From DASTFY01 sp963769115 (lineage in GTDB: Bacteria > Actinomycetota > Acidimicrobiia > Acidimicrobiales > Ilumatobacteraceae), in assembly GCA_963769115.1 (NCBI GenBank), contig CAVYKN010000008.1, positions 1-64,000 on the forward strand: a stretch of DNA of 64,000 nucleotides, in the 5' to 3' direction. The translations under genes and the position numbers were made by a program. The notes below the pieces were generated by a model. That model did no database searches. It was not told where the DNA came from and saw only the letters and a program-made list of their open reading frames with translations. Numbering within the stretch: position 1 is the first letter of the stretch; each line of letters opens with the position of its first letter. Of the stretch, positions 28,813 to 36,925 are shown piece after piece.

Positions 28813-28944
28813 GAAGTCTGAGTCGATCGCGCTGTTTGTGACTCACCGGGCTCAGACCTCCGATTCAGAAGGCGGCGGTCGCCGGGCCGGGCGCGAAGTC
28901 TGAGTCGATCGCGCTGTTTGTGACTCACCGGGCTCAGACCTCCG
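28813..28944. repeat. Tandem 50-bp element, two identical copies, 82-bp period
   Basis: Copies at 28813-28862 and 28895-28944 are identical. Each contains two nested inverted repeats that share bases: GTCTGAG/CTCAGAC (outer) and TGAGTC/GACTCA (inner), so only one hairpin can form at a time. A related GGCGGTCGCCG follows each copy. The element lies between the DEAD-box gene and ogt. It is not a transposon end, and two copies are too few for CRISPR. Confidence 0.85.
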
Positions 28945-28993
28945 GTAGGTGGCCGGCGGTCGCCGATGCCGCGGGGCTCGCCGGGGCTTGTCC

Positions 28994-29006
28994 TAGCCTG
29001 AACCCT
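28994..29006 (+). promoter_or_regulatory. Leaderless -10 box for ogt
   Basis: TAGCCT (28994-28999), 7 nt, then GTG at 29007. No Shine-Dalgarno sequence. Confidence 0.5.
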
Positions 29007-29549
29007 GTGACGGTCGACGGCTGCGCGCTGTTCGACACCGCCATCGGGCGGTGCGGGATCGCCTGGACCGACGGGCGGATCGCCGCCGTGCAGCTCCCCG
29101 AGCGCGACGACGCCACGACGTTGGCTCGGCTCCGCCGTCGGGCACCCGCGCCCGAGCGGACACCACCGCCGCCGATCCAGGACGTCATCGACCGTGTCGT
29201 GGCGCTGCTCGACGGCGAGTCCGTCGACCTGTCCGGCGTCGACCTGGCCGACGAGGAGCTGTCCGACACCGATCGCCGCGTCTACGCCGTCGCCCGCACG
29301 ATCCCGCCCGGCGAGACCCTGACCTACGGGACCGTGGCGGCGAGGGTGGGCACGGCGGGCGACGCCCGGGCGGTCGGCCAGGCCATGGGCCGCAATCCGT
29401 TCCCGATCATCGTGCCCTGCCACCGTGTGGTGGCCGCCGACGGCGCGCTCGGCGGGTTCTCGGCCGAGGGCGGCACGGAGACCAAGCGGCGCATGCTCGT
29501 CATCGAGGGCGCGGCCGTCGCGCCCCCGACCCTCTTCGACGCCCTGTGA
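29007..29549 (+). CDS. ogt: Methylated-DNA--protein-cysteine methyltransferase
   Basis: 180 codons, GTG start. Suicide repair of O6-alkylguanine: the acceptor Cys is in NPFPIIVPCHRVVAADG, preceded by the helix-turn-helix TYGTVAARVGTAGDARAVGQAMG and followed by GALGGFSAEGG. No Ada regulatory domain, so the Ogt/MGMT single-domain form. Its stop overlaps the GNAT gene start (GTGA), giving an ogt-GNAT-(TetR) series on the plus strand. Confidence 0.94.
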   Translation: MTVDGCALFDTAIGRCGIAWTDGRIAAVQLPERDDATTLARLRRRAPAPERTPPPPIQDVIDRVVALLDGESVDLSGVDLADEELSDTDRRVYAVARTIPPGETLTYGTVAARVGTAGDARAVGQAMGRNPFPIIVPCHRVVAADGALGGFSAEGGTETKRRMLVIEGAAVAPPTLFDAL

Positions 29550-30046
29550 CCGCGACCATCCGGACGGCGGTCGACGCCGACGCCGGCGCGGTGGGCGCGC
29601 TGTCCGTGCTCGCCTACCGCGAGGACGGCTACTTCGACGGCGTCGGCGGTGAGGAGCTGGAGGCCGACCTCGCCGACGGTGCCCGCCGGATCCGGGACGC
29701 GACGGTGCTCGTCGCCGAGGCGGACGGCGAGCTGGTGGGCACGGTCACGCTCGCCGCGCCAGGTACGCCCTTCGCCGAGACGGCAGGACCGGGCGAGCTC
29801 GAGGTCCGGATGCTGGCGGTGGCGCCCGCAGCCCGCCGACGCGGCATCGCCGGCGCGCTCATGGGCGCCGCGCACGACCATGCACAGCGGCAGGGGATGC
29901 AACGGATCGTGCTGTGCAGCGAGGCCAGCTTCACGCACGTCCACGGCTTCTACGAGCGGCTCGGCTACGCGCGCCAGCCCGAGCGGGACTGGAACCCCGG
30001 CGGCGTGCAGCTCCTGTCGTTCGGGCGTCCCCTCGACGGACTCTGA
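29546..30046 (+). CDS. GNAT-family N-acetyltransferase
   Basis: 166 codons, GTG start overlapping the ogt stop. Acetyl-CoA-binding signature: VRMLAVAPAARRRGIAGALM (the R/Q-x-x-G-x-G/A loop is RRRGIAG) and C-terminal FTHVHGFYERLGYAR. Substrate not predictable. Translational coupling to ogt suggests co-expression but not necessarily a shared pathway. Confidence 0.9.
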   Translation: MTATIRTAVDADAGAVGALSVLAYREDGYFDGVGGEELEADLADGARRIRDATVLVAEADGELVGTVTLAAPGTPFAETAGPGELEVRMLAVAPAARRRGIAGALMGAAHDHAQRQGMQRIVLCSEASFTHVHGFYERLGYARQPERDWNPGGVQLLSFGRPLDGL

Positions 30047-30054
30047 CCCGCCCG

Positions 30055-30066
30055 TACACTTCTGCG
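30055..30066 (+). promoter_or_regulatory. Leaderless -10 box for TetR gene
   Basis: TACACT (30055-30060), 6 nt, then GTG at 30067, right after the GNAT stop. Confidence 0.5.
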
Positions 30067-30651
30067 GTGGCGCGTGATCGTCGGCAGCAGCTCCTCGATG
30101 TCGCAGCCGAGCTGTTCGCCGAGCGCGGGTTCCACCGCGTCACGGTCGACGACATCGGCGCGGCCGCCGGCGTCTCCGGGCCTGCGCTGTACCACCACTT
30201 CAGCGGCAAGGAGGAGCTGCTGGGCGAGATCCTGGTCGCCATCAGCGAGCAGCTCCTGGCCGGTGGGAGGCTCCGGGTCGCCCAGGCCACCGATCCCGCC
30301 GACGCGCTGGACCAGCTCCTGCAGTTCCACATCGCGTTCTCGCTCAGCCGGCCCGCGCTGATCACGGTCCACTTCCGGGAGCTGGTGCACGCGCCCGACG
30401 CCGACCGCCGCCGGGTCCGCCAGCTCCAGGGCGAGTACGTCGAGCAGTGGGTCGATGTCCTCACCGACCTCGATGCCTCGCTCGACCGCACCACCGCCCG
30501 CGCCGCCACCCACGCCGCGCTCGGCCTCATGAACTCGACGCCCTACAGCGCTCGCCTCGGCCACGGCGCCATGCGCCAGCTCCTGCTGCGCATGGCCCGG
30601 GCGGCCATCGGGTCGGCCGGTGACGGCGTCGACGGCCGCCAGGTCGGCTGA
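30067..30651 (+). CDS. TetR-family regulator, probable control of acyl-CoA catabolism
   Basis: 194 codons. HTH at residues about 7-52 (QLLDVAAELFAERGFHRVTV, DIGAAAGVSGPALYHHFSGKEEL). It faces, tail to tail, an operon for acyl-CoA dehydrogenase and methylcrotonyl-CoA carboxylase; TetR proteins of this type in actinobacteria commonly bind acyl-CoA ligands and repress such operons. The link to leucine degradation is by context only. Confidence 0.88.
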   Translation: MARDRRQQLLDVAAELFAERGFHRVTVDDIGAAAGVSGPALYHHFSGKEELLGEILVAISEQLLAGGRLRVAQATDPADALDQLLQFHIAFSLSRPALITVHFRELVHAPDADRRRVRQLQGEYVEQWVDVLTDLDASLDRTTARAATHAALGLMNSTPYSARLGHGAMRQLLLRMARAAIGSAGDGVDGRQVG

Positions 30652-30668
30652 GCGGCGCCCGTCGCCGG

Positions 30669-31810
30669 CTACACGACCGGCAGGCCCAGGCCGCGGGCCA
30701 GCACCAGCCGCTGGATCTCGCTCGTGCCCTCGCCGATCTCGAGGATCTTGGCGTCCCGGTAGAACCGGGCCACCGGCGTCTCCTCGATGAAGCCCGCCCC
30801 GCCGAAGACCTGCGTCGCCACACGGGTGGCGGACACGGCCGCCTCCGTCGAGTACAGCTTGGCCATGGCCGCGGCCTGGCCGATCGGCCGGCCCTGCTCC
30901 CGCAGCCACGCCGCCTTGTAGGTGAGGTTCGTCGCGTTCTCGACGGCGACGGCCAGGTCGGCCAGCGCGAAGGCGATCGCTTGGTTGGTGCCGATCGGCC
31001 GCCCGAAGGCGTGGCGCTCCTTGGCGTACTCGACCGACTGCTCGAGACAGGCACGCGCGCAACCGAGGGCGAGCGCGGAGATGGCGATCCGGCCGTCGTC
31101 GAGGATGGAGAGGAAGTTGCGGAAGCCGGCGCCGGGCTGGCCGAGCAGGTGGTTCGCGGGGACGCGGCAGCCGTCCAGCGCCAGCCCATGGGTGTCACTG
31201 GCGTGCCAGCCGAGCTTCCGGTAGGCGGGCTCGACGACCAGCCCGGGCGGTGCCCGCTTCGATGACGAACGACGAGATGCCATCGTCGGTGCGGGCCGTC
31301 ACCGTGATGACCGACGTGATGGGTGTCCCGCAGTTGGTGATGAAGGCCTTGGCCCCGTCGATGACCCAGTCGTCGCCGTCGCGGCGGGCGCGGGTGGCGG
31401 TGGCGCCGGCGTCGCTGCCACCCCCGGGCTCGGTCAGGCCGAAGGCCCCGAGAGCACGACCGGCGATCAGGTCGGGCAGCCAGCGCTGCTTCTGCTCGTC
31501 GTCGCCGAAGCGGTAGATGGGGTTCGCACCGAGCCCGACGCCGGCCGACAGCGTGATGCCGAGCGACTGGTCGATCCGGCCGATCTCCTCGATGGCGACG
31601 CACAACGAGGCGAAGTCGCCCCCGCCCCCACCCCACTCCTCGGGGAAGACCAGCCCGAACAGCCCGAGCTCGCCCATGGCCAGCACCGCCTCGACCGGGA
31701 AGTGGTGCTCCTCGTCCCACCGCCGCCACGTGTGGCGCCAGCTCCCGCTCGGCGAAGTCCCGCACCACCTTCCTGAACGCCTCGTGGTCCTCCGAGAGCT
31801 CGAACATCAT
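30669..31810 (-). CDS. Acyl-CoA dehydrogenase (frame disrupted)
   Basis: About 380 residues, FAD-dependent. LSEDHEAFRKVVRDFAEREL at the N-terminus, FAD/substrate motif AFGLTEPGGGSDAG, VIDGAKAFITN, and C-terminal QVFGGAGFIEETPVARFYRD then EIGEGTSEIQRLVLAR. Glu in EGTSEIQ is the catalytic base of most short- and branched-chain acyl-CoA dehydrogenases; isovaleryl-CoA dehydrogenases have Gly there. One-base breaks near 31740 and 31252. Downstream of the carboxylase genes by 9 bp, so probably one operon. Confidence 0.9.
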
Positions 31811-31819
31811 CCCGACTCC

Positions 31820-33846
31820 TCACCATCGTCCTTCGCTTCTGTCGTCCCCCCGGCGGGCCAGGACGGCGAGCGGCTCGTCGAGCGCCACCCGCTGACCGGC
31901 CACCACCAGCACCTCGCTCACCACCGCGTCGAACGGCGCCAGCACCGCGTGCTCCATCTTCATGGCCTCGACGGACACCACCGGCTGCCGCTCGGCCACC
32001 TCGTCCCCGGGCGACACGTGCACGGTGACGACGACACCGGGCATGGGGCTGGTCACCGTGCCGCCGGACGGGTCCGGAACCTGCGATGCCAGCCGGTCGG
32101 CGAGGTAGCGGCTCGGCGAAGCTCCACGCCGACCCGTCCGAGCCGATCCACACCGTGCGACCCTCGCGGGCGACGGCGAACGGCCGCCCGCCCAACTCGA
32201 GCGTGCCATCGTCGGGCCACCGCCAGCGCACGTCGATCACGTCGCCGGTCCCGTTGCCGGCCAAGCGCTGCTGCACCCGATCACCGACCAGCCGCAGGTC
32301 GACCTCGACCGGTGCGCGCTCGCACACCGCCGTCCACGTCGCCCACGCGTGCTCGCCGAGGCGCCAGCCGTCCCGCAGCGACCAGGGATCATCGGTCGGG
32401 GCGTGGGATGCGGGGGCCAGCGACCGCGACCGCGGCCGCCAGCACGATGCCTGGCGGTGGGCCACCCGCGGTGAGCGCCGGTGCGACCCGTTCCACGAGC
32501 CCGGTGTCGAGCCGGCCGGCCCGGACATCCTCGTCGGCCAGCAGACCCCGGACGAGCCCGATGTTCGTCGCCAGGCCGAGGATCGTCGTGTCCGCCAACG
32601 CGTCGTCGAGGCGGCGCAGAGCCTCGTCGCGATCGGCTCCCCGGGCGATCACCTTGGCCAGCAGCGGGTCGTAGGTGGTCCCGATCTCGGCGCCCGGCAG
32701 GAGTCCCGAGTCGACCCGCACGTCCGGGCCGCTCGGCTCCGCCAGGCTCAGGACCGTGCCGCTGGAGGGCAGGAAGCCCGCCACCGGATCCTCGGCGTAC
32801 ACCCTCGCCTCGATGGCGTGGCCGGACGGGGCGAGGTCGGACTGCGCGAACGGCAGCGCCTGGCCGGCGGCGATGCGGAGCTGCAGCTCCACCAGGTCGA
32901 CTCCCCACACCAGCTCGGTGACCGGGTGCTCGACCTGGAGGCGGGTGTTCATCTCCATGAAGTAGGCGGCGTCGGGATCCAGACCCGACACGATGAACTC
33001 GACCGTGCCGGCGTTGACGTAGCCGCACGCCCGCGCCGCGGCGACGGCCTGCGCGCCGAGCGCGGCCCGCTGCTCGTCGTCGAGCAACGGCGAGGGCGCC
33101 TCCTCGACGATCTTCTGGTGCCGCCGCTGCAGGCTGCACTCCCGCTCGCCGAGGTGGACGACGGTGCCATGGGTGTCGGCCAGGACCTGCACCTCGATGT
33201 GGCGGGGCCGCTCGACGAAGCGCTCGAGCAGAAGAGTGGCGTCGCCGAACGCGCCCAGCGCCTCGCGGCGCGCCGCCGCCAGCTCGGCCGGCAGTGCCGA
33301 CGGGGACTCGACGAGGCGCATGCCCTTGCCCCCTCCCCCGGCCGACGGCTTGATCAGCAGCGGGAAGCCGACGGCGTCGGCCGCGGCGACGAGCTCCTCG
33401 TCCGACATCCCGGCGTCGCCTGCACCGGGCACGACCCGAACGCCGGCCGCCGCCATCATCGCCTTGGCCCGGATCTTGTCGCCCATGGCCTCGATGGCGG
33501 ACGGGGGAGGGCCGACGAACACGATGCCGGCCTCGGCGCAGGCGGCGGGGAGAGCGGGGTTCTCGGACAGGAAGCCGTACCCCGGATGCAGCGCCTCGGC
33601 CTTCACGGCCAGGGCAGCCTCGATCACGCGGTCGATGCGGAGGTAGCTCTCGGCGGCCGGCGCCGGGCCGATGCGGACGGCGACGTCGGCATCGCGGACG
33701 TGGCGGGCGTCCGCGTCGGCATCGCTGTGCACGGCGGCAGCGCGGATGCCCATCGCTCGCAGGGTCCGCATGATCCGGACCGCGATCTCCCCGCGGTTGG
33801 CCACGAGCACGGTGGTGAAGGGCGGCTCGCTCGACACGGCCGTCAC
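31820..33846 (-). CDS. Methylcrotonyl-CoA carboxylase alpha subunit (frame disrupted)
   Basis: About 675 residues: biotin carboxylase plus biotin carrier in one chain. ANRGEIAVRIMRTLRAMGI, ATP-grasp loop KPSAGGGGKGMRLVE, the active-site region HQKIVEEAPSP, MNTRLQVEHPVTELVWGVD, and the biotinyl domain with SVEAMKMEH (the Lys is biotinylated). One-base breaks near 32430 and 32110. GTG 33846 overlaps the stop of the carboxyltransferase gene. Subunit type is inferred from the partner beta subunit. Confidence 0.92.
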
Positions 33847-35456
33847 ATCCGGAACACGCCGCGGGCCACCGGCGGGAGCGGTGCTTGCCCGGCCACGGTC
33901 AGCGCCAGCCCGACGACGCGGCGGGTGTCGAGGGGATCGATGATGCCGTCGTCCCAGAGCCGCGCCGTCGAGTAGTAGGCGTTGCCCTGACGCTCGTACT
34001 GCTCGCGGATCGGGGCCTTGAACTCCTCGACGTCGTCGGCCGACCACGGCGTGCCGGCGGCCTCGAGCTGGTCGCCCCGCACCGTCGCGAGGACGGACGC
34101 CGCCTGCTCCCCACCCATCACCGAGATGTGGGCGTTCGGCCACATCCAGAGGAAGCGGGGCGAGTACGCCCGCCCGCACATGCTGTAGTTGCCGGCCCCG
34201 TACGAGCCGCCGATGACGACGGTCAGCTTCGGCACCCGCGCGCACGCCACCGCCGTCACCATCTTGGCCCCGTGCTTGGCGATGCCCCCGGCCTCGTAGT
34301 CGCGACCGACCATGAAGCCGGTGATGTTCTGCAGGAAGAGCAACGGCACGGCGCGCTGGTCGCACAGCTCGATGAAGTGCGCACCTTTCATGGCCGACTC
34401 GGAGAAGAGCACGCCGTTGTTGGCGATGATGCCGACGGGGTGACCCCAGATGCGGGCGAACCCGGTGACGAGGGTGGCGCCGAAGTCGTGCTTGAACTCG
34501 TGGAAGCGGCTGCCGTCCACGAGCCGGGCGATGATCTCGCGCACGTCGTAGGGCGTCCGCTCGTCGACCGGGACCACGCCGTAGAGCTGGGCGGGGTCCA
34601 CCGCAGGCTCCTCCGGGGGCAACACCTCCCAGGGAGGGTCGGCGGGCGGCGGCGTGGTGGCGATGATGCTGCGCACGATCTCCAGCGCGTGCCGGTCGTC
34701 CTCGGCCAGGTGGTCCGTGACCCCCGAGACACTGGAGTGCAGGACGCCCCCGCCCAGCTCCTCGGCCGTGACGACCTCGCCGGTCGCGGCCTTCACGAGC
34801 GGCGGTCCGCCGAGGAAGATGGTGCCCTGGTCGCGCACGATGACCGACTCGTCGCACATCGCCGGCACGTACGCGCCACCGGCGGTGCACGACCCGAGCA
34901 CGGCCGCCACCTGAGGGATGCCGAGCGCCGACAGGCGGGCCTGGTTGTAGAAGATGCGGCCGAAGTGCTCGCGGTCGGGGAAGACCTCGTCCTGCGCGGG
35001 CAGGAACGCGCCGCCCGAGTCCACGAGGTAGATGCACGGCAGCCGGTTCTCGGCCGCCACCTCCTGCGCCCGCAGGTGCTTCTTGACGGTGACCGGGTGG
35101 TACGTGCCGCCCTTCACGGTGGCGTCGTTGGCCACCACGACGCAGCGCCGCCCGGCCACCAGGCCGACACCGGTGATGATGCCCGCGCCCGGAACGTCGC
35201 CGCCGTACATGCCGTCGGCGGCGAGGGGTGAGAGCTCCAGCAGCGGCGAGCCGGGATCCAGCAGGCCGTCCACCCGATCCCGCGGCAGGAGCTTTCCCCG
35301 TGCGGCATGGCGCTCGCGGGACGCGGCCGAGCCGCCGAGCGCCGCCTCCGCCAGGCGGGACCGGAGCTGCTCGACGAGCTGGCGCTGAGCGGCCGCGTTG
35401 CGGTCGAACTGGTCACCGGCCGTGATGGCGCGCGACACGAGGACCGGGGCGTCCAT
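33843..35456 (-). CDS. Methylcrotonyl-CoA carboxylase beta subunit
   Basis: 537 codons, intact. Carboxyltransferase: RERHAARGKLLPRDRVDGLL, VVANDATVKGGTYHPVTVKK, LVDSGGAFLPAQDEVFPD, AVLGSCTAGGAYVPAMCDE, FLQNITGFMVGRDYEAGGI, GGSYGAGNYSMCGRAYSPRF and MGGEQAASVLATV. The PAQDEVFPD and NITGFMVGRDYEAGG stretches are typical of methylcrotonyl- (and geranyl-) CoA carboxylase rather than propionyl-CoA carboxylase. A promoter (TTGCCA-17-TAAGTT) lies 8 nt before the ATG. First gene of the minus-strand catabolic operon. Confidence 0.95.
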   Translation of the reverse strand: MDAPVLVSRAITAGDQFDRNAAAQRQLVEQLRSRLAEAALGGSAASRERHAARGKLLPRDRVDGLLDPGSPLLELSPLAADGMYGGDVPGAGIITGVGLVAGRRCVVVANDATVKGGTYHPVTVKKHLRAQEVAAENRLPCIYLVDSGGAFLPAQDEVFPDREHFGRIFYNQARLSALGIPQVAAVLGSCTAGGAYVPAMCDESVIVRDQGTIFLGGPPLVKAATGEVVTAEELGGGVLHSSVSGVTDHLAEDDRHALEIVRSIIATTPPPADPPWEVLPPEEPAVDPAQLYGVVPVDERTPYDVREIIARLVDGSRFHEFKHDFGATLVTGFARIWGHPVGIIANNGVLFSESAMKGAHFIELCDQRAVPLLFLQNITGFMVGRDYEAGGIAKHGAKMVTAVACARVPKLTVVIGGSYGAGNYSMCGRAYSPRFLWMWPNAHISVMGGEQAASVLATVRGDQLEAAGTPWSADDVEEFKAPIREQYERQGNAYYSTARLWDDGIIDPLDTRRVVGLALTVAGQAPLPPVARGVFRM

Positions 35457-35494
35457 CGACAGTGAACTTAGTCTGCGTTAAGGTGATTGGCAAC
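35457..35494. promoter_or_regulatory. Short divergent promoter, carboxylase operon / HMG-CoA lyase
   Basis: Only 38 bp separate the two ATGs. On the minus strand TTGCCA and TAAGTT stand 17 nt apart, with 8 nt to the carboxyltransferase ATG. On the plus strand AAGGTG serves as ribosome site for the lyase and TAGTCT is a possible -10. The AT-rich core (AACTTAGTCTGCGTTAAGGT) is a plausible operator for a TetR regulator. Confidence 0.5.
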
Positions 35495-36373
35495 ATGGAC
35501 CGAGTAGTGCTCCGCGACTGTGGGCCACGCGACGGGTTGCAGGGTGAGCGGCCGTGCCCGCCCGCGGAGCGGTTGGCGCTCGTGGAGGCGCTGACGGCGG
35601 CCGGACTCCCCGAGGTGGAGGTGGCCTCGTTCGTCTCGCCGAAGGCCGTGCCGGCGATGGCGGGAGCGGCCGACGTCGTCGGGGCCCTCGACGATCCGGG
35701 CGACTCGCGCTGGTGGGCCCTGGTCCCCAACGTGCGCGGCGCCGAGCTGGCCCTGGCCAGTGGCATCCGGCAGCTCACGGTGACGGTCTCGGCCAGCGAG
35801 GGGTACAGCGCCAAGAACGTCGGGATGACCGTGGCCGAGTCGCTGGACCAGCTCGCCGGCATCCGGGCTACGGGCGCGCCGCCTGTGGTCGTCGACGCCG
35901 TGGTGTCGTGCTGCTTCGGCTCGCCCTTCGACGATGTCTCGGTCCGGTCGGTGGCGGATGTCGTAGCCAAGGTCCGGGCGGCGGGCGTCGATCGGGTCAC
36001 CCTCGCCGACACCACCGGCACCGCCAGTCCGCGCCGCATCGCCGCCGTGGTCGACCTCGTCGGTGCTGCTGTCGGCCTGCACCTCCACGACACTCGCGGC
36101 ACCGCGCTCACCAACGCCCACGCCGCGCTGGCCCTCGGCATCCGCCGCTTCGACACTGCCGTCGGTGGCCTGGGCGGGTCGCCGTTCGCACCGGGCGCGG
36201 GCGGGAACCTGGCCACCGAGGACCTCGTGCTCCTCCTCGAGGAGCTCGGCTACGACACCGGGATCGACCTCGGCCGCCTGCTGGCCATCGGCGAGCACCT
36301 CACGCGGCTCGTCGGCCACGACCTCCCCGGCCGGGTCATGGCCGCCGGAGCGCTCGCGCCCTTCCCCGACTGA
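35495..36373 (+). CDS. Hydroxymethylglutaryl-CoA lyase-like protein
   Basis: 292 codons from ATG 35495. TIM-barrel lyase of the DRE-TIM family: metal/active-site motif VVLRDCGPRDGLQGE, VSASEGYSAKNVGMTVAES, TLADTTGTASPRR, HLHDTRGTALTNA and GGLGGSPFAPGAGGNLATEDL. The last step of leucine breakdown (HMG-CoA to acetoacetate and acetyl-CoA) fits the adjacent carboxylase. Oddity: the cysteine of the lyase signature GGCP is Ser here. Homocitrate or isopropylmalate synthase-type activity is unlikely from length and motifs. Confidence 0.88.
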   Translation: MDRVVLRDCGPRDGLQGERPCPPAERLALVEALTAAGLPEVEVASFVSPKAVPAMAGAADVVGALDDPGDSRWWALVPNVRGAELALASGIRQLTVTVSASEGYSAKNVGMTVAESLDQLAGIRATGAPPVVVDAVVSCCFGSPFDDVSVRSVADVVAKVRAAGVDRVTLADTTGTASPRRIAAVVDLVGAAVGLHLHDTRGTALTNAHAALALGIRRFDTAVGGLGGSPFAPGAGGNLATEDLVLLLEELGYDTGIDLGRLLAIGEHLTRLVGHDLPGRVMAAGALAPFPD

Positions 36374-36465
36374 CGCCCGCAGGCGGGTCATCATCGCGGG
36401 ACCGATGAGTTCTTCCGGCCACCGTCGTTGAACCTGTCACCGCAACCGAACAAGGAGTGGACATC

Positions 36466-36885
36466 GTGGACATGAAGCTCGAGAACGTGATCCTTCCGGT
36501 GACCGACGTCGACCGCGCCAAGGCCTTCTACGAGCAGGCCGGCTTCCACCTGGACGTCGACCACGAGGTCAGCGAGGAGTTCCGCGTGGTGCAGCTGACG
36601 CCGCCCGGCTCGGAGTGCTCCATCACGGTCGGGAAGGGGATGACGGCCTCGCCTCCTGGGACGGCACAGGGGCTGCACCTCGTCGTGACGGACGTCGAGG
36701 CCGCACGGGACGAGCTGCTCGGCAAGGGGATCGACGTCAGCGAGCTGTTCCACTTCGGACCCGAGGGCCAGACGCCCGGCGTCGATCCGGAGCGTCGCGA
36801 CTTCGGCTCCTATGCCACCTTCAAGGATCCTGACGGCAACGGGTGGTTGCTGCAGGAGGTGAAGTACCAGCCCGCGGACCGATGA
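36466..36885 (+). CDS. VOC/glyoxalase-fold protein
   Basis: About 139 codons. Two beta-alpha-beta-beta-beta modules: LENVILPVTDVDRAKAFYEQ and LHLVVTDVEAARDELLGKG, with FGSYATFKDPDGNGWLLQE at the end (Glu as metal ligand). AAGGAG lies about 10 nt upstream of GTG 36466; ATG 36472 is a close alternative. Function open: small-molecule binding, resistance or isomerisation. Its stop overlaps the sigma-factor start (ATGA). Confidence 0.85.
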   Translation: MDMKLENVILPVTDVDRAKAFYEQAGFHLDVDHEVSEEFRVVQLTPPGSECSITVGKGMTASPPGTAQGLHLVVTDVEAARDELLGKGIDVSELFHFGPEGQTPGVDPERRDFGSYATFKDPDGNGWLLQEVKYQPADR

Positions 36886-36925
36886 GCGAGCCGAGCGAGC
36901 TCCATGTCACGGTGCATTGTCCGCC
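36882..36925 (+). repeat. Dispersed SELHVTV repeat, copy 2
   Basis: Matches copy 1 near 13340-13386 (opposite strand) over about 43 bp with three mismatches, including GAGCGAGCTCCATGTCACGG. It begins at the ATGA overlap between the VOC gene and the sigma-factor gene and encodes MSEPSELHVTVHCPP. Confidence 0.75.

Noticed and set aside
28813..28944. Possible CRISPR array
   Set aside because: Only two repeat copies, 50 bp long with internal dyads, and a spacer that partly repeats; no cas genes nearby.
36404..36430. 8-codon ORF before the VOC gene as a fourth leader ORF
   Set aside because: No TANNNT box before it and its stop is about 36 bp from the VOC start, so no coupling.
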